Positions 41,911 through 51,040 of a stretch of DNA of 64,000 nt are shown here, in pieces. The DNA is from an uncultured Clostridia bacterium. Lineage in GTDB: Bacteria; Bacillota; Clostridia; Christensenellales; Borkfalkiaceae. The stretch lies in assembly GCA_944372525.1 (NCBI GenBank), contig CALVZL010000040.1:16695-80694 (forward strand), read 5' to 3'. The first letter of the stretch is position 1; every line of letters starts with the position of its first letter. The translations under genes and the position numbers were made by a program. Under the pieces are notes generated by a model that was not told where the DNA came from, made no database searches, and saw only the letters and a program-made list of their open reading frames with translations.

Positions 41911-42186
41911 TCCGTTGATCAAATAATTGATGAATACAAAGACAAGATAGACAATCGTAAACGCCGCCAACGTGCAGAGCATGGGCAAAAGCATCTTTCG
42001 CATGACGGAAAAGAACGTCTGCGATTTTTCGCGGAAGGTCGACTTCCGCTTGGGAGGAAGATCGCCGCGTTTGCGCGTTCCGCTCATATCCGCGACGGTA
42101 GAACCGTCGTCGTAGTAGACGATCTTCACCTCACGCTTGGGGGTCTCTTTGTTTTCTTCCTGCGCCCCCTTCCCTTTCTTCTTCAT
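41908..42186 (-). CDS. Small single-pass membrane protein at the end of the Opp operon
   Basis: 92 residues. A Lys/Glu-rich cytosolic N-terminus (MKKKGKGAQEENKE...), a segment VKIVYYDDGSTVADMSG, and one hydrophobic helix near the C-terminus (MLLPMLCTLAAFTIVYLVFVFI). No known family. Its ATG overlaps the oppF stop (ATGA) and has GGAGG, so it is surely co-translated with the transporter; a role as an accessory or membrane-anchoring peptide is inference only. Confidence 0.75.
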   Translation of the reverse strand: MKKKGKGAQEENKETPKREVKIVYYDDGSTVADMSGTRKRGDLPPKRKSTFREKSQTFFSVMRKMLLPMLCTLAAFTIVYLVFVFINYLING

Positions 42187-43322
42187 CAATCCTCCTGGGA
42201 ATAGCAGTGGCAGGCAGCGAAATGCCCGGGCGCATATTCCTTGTATACGGGAGCGATGTGACTGCAGATCTCCTTTGCCTTCGGACAACGGGTGTGGAAC
42301 TTGCAGCCCGCAGGCGGGTTCGCCGGCGAAGGAATATCGCCTTTGAGCACGATACGATTCATTTTTACATCCGGATTCGGATTGGGAACGGCGGAGAACA
42401 GCGCCTGCGTATAGGGATGCAGCGGATTGGAAAAGATCTCTTCCTTGCTTCCGAATTCCACCATTGACCCGAGATACATAACGCCGATCTTATCGGAAAT
42501 ATATTTGACAACGGACAAATCGTGCGAGATAAACAGATAGGTCAGACCCATCGTATTCTGCAGACGTTTGAGCAAATTGATGATCTGCGCCTGAATGGAG
42601 ACGTCGAGCGCGGAGACAGGTTCGTCGCAAACGATAAGTTTGGGATTGACCGTGAGCGCGCGCGCAATGCAGATGCGCTGGCGCTGTCCGCCCGAAAACT
42701 CATGCGGATACCGCTCATAATAATAGTCTCTCAGTCCGCACTGATCCATGATATTCAGCACGTAGTCCTTGATCTGTTCGGGCGGAACGATCTTGTGCAC
42801 CTTAACCGGTTCGGATAGGATGCCCCCCACCGTACTGCGCGGCGGCAGAGAAGAATACGGATCCTGAAAGATGATCTGCATCTTCGTGCGGAGAGGGCGC
42901 ATCTGCGCGGGTTTATAAGCCGCAATGTCCTTCCCCTCAAAAAAGATCTGCCCTTCCGTCGGCTGATAGAGTTTGAGCACCGTTCTCCCGAACGTCGTCT
43001 TTCCGCAGCCGGATTCTCCGACGATGCCGATCGTCTCTCCGGCATGAAGTTTAACGGAAACGTCGTCGACTGCGCGCAGCCAAACGGTGGTCTTGCCCGT
43101 GATCGTCTTTTTGACAGAAAAATATTTCTTCAGGTGCCGCACTTCAAGCAGAGCGTCCGGATCAGGCGGAAGTTGCTTGTCCGCTTCCGCTTTCTCATCC
43201 CGTTCGACCTGCTCTTTAGCCGCTTCCGCCGCATCGTCGAACGCGGCAAAATCGTCCGCGGCGGCGGGCGACGCGGCGCTCTGTCCGAATTCTTCGTCCT
43301 GCTTTTCGGCTTCGTTCCGCAT
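42186..43322 (-). CDS. oppF: Oligopeptide ABC transporter ATP-binding protein OppF
   Basis: 378 residues. ABC ATPase: GESGCGKTTFGR (Walker A), Q-loop FQDPYSSLPPR, signature FSGGQRQR, Walker B LIVCDEPVSALD, H-loop ISHDLSV, and the C-terminal oligo_HPY domain with its four-Cys segment (GCKFHTRCPKAKEIC). About 65 extra residues, Ala/Glu/Asp-rich, precede the ABC domain, more than usual for OppF. The start is the ATG at 43322, 1 nt from the oppD stop, with AAGGAG upstream. Powers peptide import with OppD. Confidence 0.95.
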   Translation of the reverse strand: MRNEAEKQDEEFGQSAASPAAADDFAAFDDAAEAAKEQVERDEKAEADKQLPPDPDALLEVRHLKKYFSVKKTITGKTTVWLRAVDDVSVKLHAGETIGIVGESGCGKTTFGRTVLKLYQPTEGQIFFEGKDIAAYKPAQMRPLRTKMQIIFQDPYSSLPPRSTVGGILSEPVKVHKIVPPEQIKDYVLNIMDQCGLRDYYYERYPHEFSGGQRQRICIARALTVNPKLIVCDEPVSALDVSIQAQIINLLKRLQNTMGLTYLFISHDLSVVKYISDKIGVMYLGSMVEFGSKEEIFSNPLHPYTQALFSAVPNPNPDVKMNRIVLKGDIPSPANPPAGCKFHTRCPKAKEICSHIAPVYKEYAPGHFAACHCYSQED

Positions 43323-43323
43323 A

Positions 43324-44694
43324 TCAATCCTTCTCCTTCTTCCCTTCGTGTTCATCCTGATGATAGAGATGGCAGGCGACCCAATGCGTCGGGCTCACCC
43401 GGACCATTTCGGGATATTCCCCGAAACATCTGTCGATACATCCGCTGCAGCGTTCGCGGAAATAGCAATAATCCGGCATATCGATGGGATTGGGAACATT
43501 CCCGGGAATGTTAAATAACTCGTCCGCAGAGGAGTCCATCGTCGGTTTAGAACGCTGCAAACCGATCGTATAAGGATGCATGGGATGATGAAAGATCTCC
43601 GAAGCAGTACCCTGCTCGATGATCCTTCCCGCATACATGACGACAACATAATCGGCCATTTCGGCAATGATCCCGAGATCGTGCGTGATCAGGAGAATCG
43701 AACCGTTGATCCGATCTTTTAAGTTGCGGAGCAGGTCAAGGATCTGCGCCTGAATGGTCACGTCGAGCGCCGTTGTAGGCTCGTCTGCAATGATCAGACG
43801 GGGATTTCCCGCAAGCGCCATGGCGATCATCACGCGCTGTCTCATTCCTCCGGAAAGTTCGTGCGGATAAGAGGAATAGACCCGTTCGGGTCCCGCAATC
43901 CCGACGAGATTGAGCATCTCGACAGAACGCCGCTTCGCCTCCTCCTTCGTCGAGCCGGGAACGTGCAAAAGTGTCACTTCGTCGAGCTGATTTCCGATGG
44001 TAAACACCGGATTGAGCGAGGTCATCGGTTCCTGAAAGATCATGGCGATCTGCCTGCCGCGCAGACGATACATCTCTTTCGTCGGCATTTTGGCAATGTC
44101 GAACGCCTTTTCCTCCATTTCGTACATCTTGGTCCCGTATTCATCTCGCTTTTGGCGGGGCTCGGTAACAAGATTTCCCTTCTGATCTTTTTTGGGATTG
44201 CCGTTTTTGTCGAACACCGTATCGCAGATGACGGCGCCCGTCTCGTCCGTTTCATAGAGCGGAATGGGATTCCCGTCCTCTCCAAGTTTGAAGTCGAAAG
44301 ACTTGAACCGCATGCTTCCGGAGACGATCTGCCCCTGCGGACCCTGCAAAAGCTGCATCACAGACATGCTTGTGACTGATTTTCCGCAGCCTGACTCTCC
44401 GACGACTCCTACGACAGAACCTTGCGGTACGTTGAACGAAACGCCGTTCACCGCTTTGACCACGCCCTGATCGGTAAAGAAATAGGAATGAAGGTCTTCG
44501 ATCTCCAAAATATTGCCCTGATCCTTCATCTCGGTCAAAAATTCCGATTCGTCTGCCTTTCTGCGCTTATGCTTCTCCAGCCTGCGCATTTCCTTCATGT
44601 TCTCTTTGGCGATCGCGCGGACTTCTTTTCCCGAGAGATAATGCTTTTTCTCTTTTTTTTCGGTTTTCGCGGTTTTTTCCGTATTTTCCGTCAT
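43324..44694 (-). CDS. oppD: Oligopeptide ABC transporter ATP-binding protein OppD, with insertion
   Basis: 456 residues, versus about 330-360 for typical OppD. GESGCGKS Walker A at 99-106, Q-loop at Gln221 ([11 protein letters not shown]), signature LSGGMRQR, Walker [13 protein letters not shown] and H-loop ITHDLG. Two additions: a charged N-terminal extension of about 60 residues and about 60 residues (roughly 137-196) between Walker A and the Q-loop, containing a repeated-looking segment with [17 protein letters not shown]. The oligo_HPY four-Cys site is present ([14 protein letters not shown]). Starts 6 nt after oppC. Confidence 0.94.
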   Translation of the reverse strand: MTENTEKTAKTEKKEKKHYLSGKEVRAIAKENMKEMRRLEKHKRRKADESEFLTEMKDQGNILEIEDLHSYFFTDQGVVKAVNGVSFNVPQGSVVGVVGESGCGKSVTSMSVMQLLQGPQGQIVSGSMRFKSFDFKLGEDGNPIPLYETDETGAVICDTVFDKNGNPKKDQKGNLVTEPRQKRDEYGTKMYEMEEKAFDIAKMPTKEMYRLRGRQIAMIFQEPMTSLNPVFTIGNQLDEVTLLHVPGSTKEEAKRRSVEMLNLVGIAGPERVYSSYPHELSGGMRQRVMIAMALAGNPRLIIADEPTTALDVTIQAQILDLLRNLKDRINGSILLITHDLGIIAEMADYVVVMYAGRIIEQGTASEIFHHPMHPYTIGLQRSKPTMDSSADELFNIPGNVPNPIDMPDYCYFRERCSGCIDRCFGEYPEMVRVSPTHWVACHLYHQDEHEGKKEKD

Positions 44695-44700
44695 TGCGCG

Positions 44701-45888
44701 TTACCTCCTCATCTTGGGATCGAGCGCATCCCGCAATCCGTCGCCCACAAAGTTGAAGCCGAGCACGGCAATGATGATACAGATTCCGGGAGGTCCCCAG
44801 ATGTTAAAGTAATTTTGAAGAATATCGGTATTGTTTGCCGCGTTGACCATAAGCCCCCAGGACGCATAAGGCGCCTGTACGCCCAGCCCCAGATAGGACA
44901 GCGACGCCTCATAAAGAATCATGCTGCCGAGGCTCAGCGTCATGGAGACAATCAGCTGCGGCATGACGTTGGGCACAAGATGTTTGAAGATTTTTCTGCC
45001 GGTAGAGAATCCCATCGCCTCTGCGGCGACCATATATTCCTGTTCCCGCAGGAAAAGAATCTGCCCTCGCACCAGCCGCGCCGTTCCGGACCAGGAAAAC
45101 ACCGTCAGAAAGAGCATGAGAAAATAGATTCGGTCATGTGACGGAATATCGATTGCGTCGAGCAAAGACCCCAAAATCAACATAATGGGCAGCCCCGGAA
45201 GACACATCAGAATGTCACAGATTCGCATGATGACGTTGTCGATCTTCCCGCCGAAATAGCCCGCGATGCCCCCGAAAATAATTCCGATGATGGAAATCGC
45301 AAACACGGCAATAAAACTGATGGACAGGGAGACTCTTCCGCCGTACATGAGCCGTGCAAAGACGTCCATTCCGCTCTCGTCCGTACCGAGCGGATGCGTC
45401 GCGCTGGGCCGCGCCTTGCTGTTCAGCCCCTTGCTTGTTTCCACGACCTGATAGATCGTATAGGTCCTTCCGTCTTCGTCCGTGACCGTGATGGCGCGTT
45501 TATCATATTCGATAAATCCGCTGTAATCCGTCTGCGTCTCATCCCACCCAAAGGTGTTGGAGTTATAGATGACGGGGCCCAGCCAGGAGAAGAGCAGCAG
45601 TGCTATGATCATTACCAAACCGATGATGCTCAGCTTGGAACGGAAGAACCGGCGGGCAACCATGCGCCCCGGAGACATGAGACGAAGATTTTTGTCGAGC
45701 GGTTTTTCACCGTCGTCATATTCGGTGCGGCGCTCGGCATCACTCTCTTCCGCGCTTTCGGACCGACCGAACTCTTTCTCCAACTGATCGTTGCATTGCA
45801 GGGTCTCACAAAGCGTCTCGTTTTGGGCGTCCTGTGCATTCAGCTCCGGTTGTTCGTTCGCGATTTGCTTTTCCTTTTGTTCGTCCAT
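44701..45888 (-). CDS. oppC: Oligopeptide ABC transporter permease OppC
   Basis: 395 residues. After a hydrophilic, acidic N-terminal extension of about 75 residues come MVARRFFRSKLSIIG (the OppC_N motif), an extracytoplasmic loop with YTIYQVVETSKG, and the permease core with EAAAMGFS-like coupling motif (VAAEAMGFSTGRKIFKHLVPN). Five to six helices. Pairs with OppB to form the peptide channel. It starts 9 nt after oppB. Confidence 0.95.
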   Translation of the reverse strand: MDEQKEKQIANEQPELNAQDAQNETLCETLQCNDQLEKEFGRSESAEESDAERRTEYDDGEKPLDKNLRLMSPGRMVARRFFRSKLSIIGLVMIIALLLFSWLGPVIYNSNTFGWDETQTDYSGFIEYDKRAITVTDEDGRTYTIYQVVETSKGLNSKARPSATHPLGTDESGMDVFARLMYGGRVSLSISFIAVFAISIIGIIFGGIAGYFGGKIDNVIMRICDILMCLPGLPIMLILGSLLDAIDIPSHDRIYFLMLFLTVFSWSGTARLVRGQILFLREQEYMVAAEAMGFSTGRKIFKHLVPNVMPQLIVSMTLSLGSMILYEASLSYLGLGVQAPYASWGLMVNAANNTDILQNYFNIWGPPGICIIIAVLGFNFVGDGLRDALDPKMRR

Positions 45889-45897
45889 AATTCCTCC

Positions 45898-46890
45898 TCA
45901 GGCAAGTTTGACGCGCGGATCGACCACCGCATACATGAGATCGGACAGCAGGACGCCGATGACGCTGAGCAGAGCGAGGAACATGTTATAGCCCATAATG
46001 AAGGGAATATCTGCCGCGAGCGTTGCTTTCAGCGCATGGTTTCCGATTCCGGGAAGGTCAAAGACCTGTTCCGTGATCATCGCGCCCGAAAACAGCGTAG
46101 GAAGGATGCCCGCCATCATCGTCACGATGGGGATCATCGTATTGCGGAACGCATGCTTATAGACGACTTTGCTCTCCTTCAAGCCCTTTGCTCGTGCCGT
46201 ACGGATATAGTCGGAGTTGAGCACTTCGAGCATATTTGTCCTCATATAGCGCATGGTCCCGCCGATTCCCAGCACGACCAGCGCAAGCAGAGGAAGGAAG
46301 ATATGCCACAGATAATCTCCGAGCTCCTCGATAAAGGTCATATCTTTCGTAGTGTCCTCCAACCCCGAAAAGGGGAACCAGCCGAGCTTGAGAGAAAACA
46401 GATCCTGCAGCAAGCGGCCGAAGAAGAAGGAGGGAAGGGAAATCCCGACCATGACGAGCACGGTCACAAGATAATCGCGGAAGGCGTACTGATGCGTCGC
46501 CGCCGTCACACCGAGCGGAATCGCGATCATGTATTGGAAGATGATCGCGATAAATGCAATGGCGAAGGAAACGCCCATATGCGAGACGATCTCATCCAGC
46601 ACGCTGTTTCCGTACAGGAAACTTGTGCCGAGATCAAACCGGCAAAGCGCCCAAAGCCAGGATCCATATCCGCTGAGGACTCCCCAAAAGCTGTCGTCGC
46701 CCAACCCGTACATCTCATACATCGCATCAATGGTCTCTTGCGGGACCTGTGCGCCGCCCTGATTGATTTCGGCAATTTTCTGCTCAATGAAATCGACCGG
46801 CATACAGCGCACAAGGACATAAATGATCAGGGAGACGCCGAGCAGAATGATGATCGAGAGCCCGAGTCTTTTTAAGATATATTTCAGCAT
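45898..46890 (-). CDS. oppB: Oligopeptide ABC transporter permease OppB
   Basis: 330 residues. Standard OppB: MLKYILKRLGLSIIILLGVSLIIY first helix, an external region, and the coupling loop YIRTARAKGLKESKVVYKHAFRN, ending with the conserved VDPRVKL tail. Six helices. Inner-membrane permease of the peptide importer; starts 24 nt after oppA. Confidence 0.95.
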   Translation of the reverse strand: MLKYILKRLGLSIIILLGVSLIIYVLVRCMPVDFIEQKIAEINQGGAQVPQETIDAMYEMYGLGDDSFWGVLSGYGSWLWALCRFDLGTSFLYGNSVLDEIVSHMGVSFAIAFIAIIFQYMIAIPLGVTAATHQYAFRDYLVTVLVMVGISLPSFFFGRLLQDLFSLKLGWFPFSGLEDTTKDMTFIEELGDYLWHIFLPLLALVVLGIGGTMRYMRTNMLEVLNSDYIRTARAKGLKESKVVYKHAFRNTMIPIVTMMAGILPTLFSGAMITEQVFDLPGIGNHALKATLAADIPFIMGYNMFLALLSVIGVLLSDLMYAVVDPRVKLA

Positions 46891-46914
46891 TTGCCTGCTC
46901 CGAAATTGCTTGAA

Positions 46915-49539
46915 TTATTTGACGAACTCGATTTCCCAGATCTTTGAAAGCGGAGACGTATAGGAGTTGATCTCTTCGGGCAGCGTGCTCGAATCAATGA
47001 CGTTGCCGTTGTAAGCATAGAGCGTCTGTCTCTGATAGAGCGGCATCTCAACGCCGAGATCCAAAACATATCCCATCGCCTCTTTGTAGAGTTCGGCACG
47101 CACGGTCTTGTCTTCCGTCTCGCGCGCATCCTCGATGACGGCGCTCAGTTTATTAAGAATTCCGTTTTCATAGGAATAGAGCGTCGTATTGGACAGAATT
47201 GCATCGTAACCCCATGCAAGCACGCTGGTCGCCGTCGAGTTCTTGTGATAGACCTGATACATATCCGGATCGATCGTAGAGCCCCATGCCGCCGCCCAGA
47301 CGGTCAAAGATCCCGTCGCGAGCTTGGTGAGCGCATTGATATCGGAAGAGATCTCCACCTCCCAGCCACACTCGTTCAGAAGGTCCATCGCCTGTTTGAG
47401 CGTCGCGTAAGCGGGGTGCTCGGTCATGCTCGAACCTGCGATCGTGAACTTGATGGACAGCGAGCTGTCCCCTTCGCTCACGCCCGCCTGGCTCATATAG
47501 TTTTTGATCTTGGTCTTTGCCGCATCGCTCCCCGTCCACTGCGTATATGCGTGGTTGTTGTTCGTCTCCATGTTTGCGGTGGGATTGCTTCCGTCATAGG
47601 AGCTTCCCGTCGTTCTCGGATATGCCCAGCTCACTGCGGACATCGGCCAGCTGATCGTGACCGCGGTATTCGCGGAATAATACTGAAGCGCAAGACTCGT
47701 CTGCATTGCAGCCATGATCGCATACCGCAGATAGCGGTTGCTCACTTTTGCCGCGTTGATCCCGATATAGCCGTAGCCGAGCTGCCAGGTCGAGGTCGAG
47801 ACGTATCCGTCGCTCTTGAGATCTTCCAACATATCCGCGTTGGCTTTGGTGAGCTGCGGGGAAACGAAATGCACCTGCCCGCTCTGCAGAGCACCGAGCG
47901 CGTTGGAAGAGCTGACGACCTGATAGTGCATCTTGGCGATCTTGGGCTCGCCGAGCAGGAAGTTCGGATTCGCCTTGTAATAGACGATATTGTTGGCGTT
48001 GAAGTCATTCGCCTGCGGATTGTCGCTGTTGTTTTTGTCGGTTGCGATATAGGGACCGGCACCGAGCGGGACCTTGTTCTTGCTCACGCCGTGCGTGTTC
48101 GTTCCCTGAATGACATTCGTCATGAAGTTATAACTCGCCCACTCCACGCCGAACTCATTCGCCGCAATGTCCACGTTGTATTGCGTGGGATCGGAATAAT
48201 AATGGAAGGGAGCAACCGTAAAGCCGAAGTTCCAGATCGCCTTGGGGTCAACGCCGTTGATCTGAATGCGGAGCACGTCGTATTCTCCCGCATTGGAGAC
48301 CGTGCCGTCCTCGTTGTGGCTGTGCGCGACTTTGTAAGTCGTCCCGTCGATCACCACTTCCGAAACATCGGACGTGTGTCCGAGAGAGGTGATCCCCTCG
48401 ATGTTCTGATAGATGAGTCCGCTGTCGTCGTCCAGATTTTCGTGCAGAATGACATCCTTTGCCTTCGCGACATAATTCGTGCGCATCTGCGTACCGGTCG
48501 CCCAATAACGGAGAATGTTGTTCAGTTCGCTCGAGATCTTGTCGTTATAGACGTAATCGATCGCACTCTCCATATTCGTGATCGTGCCTGTATTATAGTT
48601 GCGCTTGACTTCCTTGATGCTTTCCTTATCGTATGTCCCGTCGGGCGCACGGTTGTATTCGATCTCGACATATCCTTCCATATACATGAAGGACGTCACC
48701 TCGTCGAATTCGCCCGTCGATTTATAGGGCTCATCCAAATATGCTTCTTTTGCGCTGTTGTAGTCGTTGTGAAGCTCTTCCGCAAAGAGGCGGAGCGTCT
48801 CCTGATAGTCTGCCTTGAGCTGGGCGCGCGCCTCCTCGTCGGAGACCTCTCCGTTGACCGCGATCGCACGCTTATAGCCGCTGGAAGGAACATAACTGTC
48901 GAGATACGCATTCATCTTTGCCTCGTCCGCATCGTAAGACGTGGATGTGGAAGAAGAAGCGCCCGCAGCCTGGAAAGCCTGAATGAGTTCGTTCCTGCGG
49001 TCCTCCGCTCTGCTGTTCGCACTCGTGGTGAGCGCCGTATCCGTATCGCTGTCGTCTGAAATGTTCTGCTGCGTCCTGTATTTCTGCAACCCGACGATAT
49101 CCGTGGAATACATGGTCGACGAACCCGTATATGCAGGATCGAGATAGACGTACATGTTGAAAAGCACGTCGTTCATCGTAAGCGGAACACCGTCCGAAAA
49201 GGTAATGCCGTTCTTCAGCACGAAATAATAAGAAGTGACATCGTTTGCCCCGTCATATTCCTGCTTATAGTCGAGCACGACCACAGGCTCAGCTTCCCCG
49301 TAAGCGATCTCCCCGTCTTTGTCCGTCGAAAGCATGGAGATCTGCGTCTGCCCGACGACGTCCATATCCGTGCCCGCCGTCGAGAAGAAGGGGTTGAACA
49401 ATCCGTTCAGCTCTTCCGTCATGATCACGAGCGCATCAACCTCATTCTTGCAGGACGTTCCCGTAAAGACCAGTCCCATCGTCATAACGACGCCGAGAGA
49501 GAGTGCCGCGCAGCGTATCGCTCTGTTTTTCTGTTTCAT
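46915..49539 (-). CDS. oppA: Peptide-binding lipoprotein of the Opp transporter (OppA-like, enlarged)
   Basis: 874 residues, against about 540-650 for typical OppA. Signal peptide with a lipidation Cys at position 30 (FTGTSC), then solute-binding family 5 features: GLFNPFFST, FVLKNGITFSDGVPLTMNDVLFNMYVYLDP, and the C-terminal lobe with WGSTIDPDMYQVYH. About 200 extra residues lie between these (roughly 150-380), rich in Asp, Ser and Tyr. Captures peptides outside the membrane. The enlargement may fit longer peptide products of the operon's protease; this is inference. ATG 49539 has GGAGG. Confidence 0.93.
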   Translation of the reverse strand: MKQKNRAIRCAALSLGVVMTMGLVFTGTSCKNEVDALVIMTEELNGLFNPFFSTAGTDMDVVGQTQISMLSTDKDGEIAYGEAEPVVVLDYKQEYDGANDVTSYYFVLKNGITFSDGVPLTMNDVLFNMYVYLDPAYTGSSTMYSTDIVGLQKYRTQQNISDDSDTDTALTTSANSRAEDRRNELIQAFQAAGASSSTSTSYDADEAKMNAYLDSYVPSSGYKRAIAVNGEVSDEEARAQLKADYQETLRLFAEELHNDYNSAKEAYLDEPYKSTGEFDEVTSFMYMEGYVEIEYNRAPDGTYDKESIKEVKRNYNTGTITNMESAIDYVYNDKISSELNNILRYWATGTQMRTNYVAKAKDVILHENLDDDSGLIYQNIEGITSLGHTSDVSEVVIDGTTYKVAHSHNEDGTVSNAGEYDVLRIQINGVDPKAIWNFGFTVAPFHYYSDPTQYNVDIAANEFGVEWASYNFMTNVIQGTNTHGVSKNKVPLGAGPYIATDKNNSDNPQANDFNANNIVYYKANPNFLLGEPKIAKMHYQVVSSSNALGALQSGQVHFVSPQLTKANADMLEDLKSDGYVSTSTWQLGYGYIGINAAKVSNRYLRYAIMAAMQTSLALQYYSANTAVTISWPMSAVSWAYPRTTGSSYDGSNPTANMETNNNHAYTQWTGSDAAKTKIKNYMSQAGVSEGDSSLSIKFTIAGSSMTEHPAYATLKQAMDLLNECGWEVEISSDINALTKLATGSLTVWAAAWGSTIDPDMYQVYHKNSTATSVLAWGYDAILSNTTLYSYENGILNKLSAVIEDARETEDKTVRAELYKEAMGYVLDLGVEMPLYQRQTLYAYNGNVIDSSTLPEEINSYTSPLSKIWEIEFVK

Positions 49540-49571
49540 ATGATGTCCTCCGTTGATTTACCGTTTTATCC

Positions 49572-51020
49572 TCAATCGACGTATTCGATCTCGGGTTTTA
49601 CCGCCGTATCGGGATTCGCCGTAAGCGTCACCGTGCCCGTCGTTCTGTCTATTGATACATTGCAAGGATAATAATAGGAAGTCCCGCTCATATCGTCCGC
49701 AATCTCCGCGTCGATCTCGTATTGCGCCCCGTTTGTCGCACCGTTCCCGCTGAACAGCCCGATCGAATATCCGTCGTAATCGACGCCCGCCGGCTTCTTC
49801 AGCGGATATATCCCTCCCCCGAACACAAACGTACCCGTAACGGAAACTCCTGAGAGCTGTACTTCGCTCGCGAGCGAGCCGGTGAACAGTCCGAAACTTG
49901 CGCCCTGCTGGCGGGACCCCGCCGCAAGTTTGTAAACCACGTTCTCGAAGGTGACATTCTCAAAGACCGCATCGGGCATGATCCTGCCGAATAACCCGCC
50001 GTAAACGCGGCTGTTATCTGCCTGAACCACCGAAATATTGGAAAAGACGTGCCCGTTTCCGTAAATTGCCCCCGAGAAGTTTCCGATGGAGAGTCCGTTG
50101 CTCCATGTTTTGCCTGTAAAATCGAGATTTTCAAAAATTTGGTAATATCCGTCGATGCGTGCATTGTCGAGGAACTGATCGGCCGTATAGATATGGAACC
50201 AAATTCCGTTCTGCCATTCGGTATAAAGATCGAGCACGCCGTCCTGCGAAATGCCCCGTTCATAATCGATGATTCCCGGATGTTCGACCAAGCCTTCGCA
50301 TTCCTCTTGCTTTTCTTCGTCCCAATAGGCGGCGGTAAACGTCTTTCCCTCCGCTTGCGGAAAATCACCGTATACCATCGCTCCCGTTCCTGCGCTCCCC
50401 TCGATCCAATGGGGCAGCTCCAGCTCTTTCGACTGTGTCGCGGGATTGAACGTATAGCTTCCGAGCAATTCCCATTCCTGTTCCTCGTTTTCGATGTAGA
50501 TGCGATAGGCAAACGTGGGGACCCATGCCGCATATAGGGTCATGGTATATTCTCCCCGCACATAATCCGTCTCCTCTTCGGTCACAGAAAAGAGATCCCG
50601 ATCAAAATCCCAGCGTCCGGAATAGACATACCCCTGTTCCTTTCCCGATTCGCTGCAGAGGTTTCCGTCCTCGTCGACTGCCGCGCCGCCTTCGTCTGTG
50701 CGCAATTCCCGCGTGCGGTACCAGCCGGCAAAGACATAGCCGCTGCGCGAAATGGTGTGACGGTTATCCCCTCTCAGATCGCTGTCGGGAGCGATCAGTT
50801 TGATCCCCTCTCCGATGTCCTCGGGACGGAATACGTCCACAACATTGACTCCTTCGATAGAAGAAAACATGCCGCCGTTGATATCGTAGCGAACGCTTAC
50901 GGAATATCCCTCGTCGTTGAGGCCGCCGTAAGGATTCCCGTCACCCGCGCAAGCGCCAAGGATCAGCGTCCCGGCGCAGGCAACGAGCAACCCGATGATG
51001 AGTTTCATCCTCTTTTTCAT
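49572..51020 (-). CDS. Lipoprotein with InlB-type repeat, between the subtilase and Opp genes
   Basis: 482 residues. Lipobox LGAC with Cys24. Residues about 40-170 form an InlB B-repeat (Listeria-Bacteroides repeat: VRYDINGG..., FAGWYRTREL, TLYAAW), a module for surface adhesion. The middle and C-terminal parts (GYYQIFENLDFTGKTW, FSGAIYGNGHVFSNISV, GGLFGRIMPDAVFENVTFENV) resemble right-handed beta-helix/GLUG-like repeats. Probably a surface protein exposed on the membrane, perhaps a substrate-presenting or adhesive partner of the protease; this role is inferred only from its operon place. Start at 51020 has GGAG. Confidence 0.85.
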   Translation of the reverse strand: MKKRMKLIIGLLVACAGTLILGACAGDGNPYGGLNDEGYSVSVRYDINGGMFSSIEGVNVVDVFRPEDIGEGIKLIAPDSDLRGDNRHTISRSGYVFAGWYRTRELRTDEGGAAVDEDGNLCSESGKEQGYVYSGRWDFDRDLFSVTEEETDYVRGEYTMTLYAAWVPTFAYRIYIENEEQEWELLGSYTFNPATQSKELELPHWIEGSAGTGAMVYGDFPQAEGKTFTAAYWDEEKQEECEGLVEHPGIIDYERGISQDGVLDLYTEWQNGIWFHIYTADQFLDNARIDGYYQIFENLDFTGKTWSNGLSIGNFSGAIYGNGHVFSNISVVQADNSRVYGGLFGRIMPDAVFENVTFENVVYKLAAGSRQQGASFGLFTGSLASEVQLSGVSVTGTFVFGGGIYPLKKPAGVDYDGYSIGLFSGNGATNGAQYEIDAEIADDMSGTSYYYPCNVSIDRTTGTVTLTANPDTAVKPEIEYVD

Positions 51021-51040
51021 TTCCGTCTCCGTCAGAATTT

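Noticed and set aside
47245-49059. 604-codon plus-strand frame opposite oppA
   Set aside because: Antisense shadow rich in Arg and Val; oppA is intact on the other strand.
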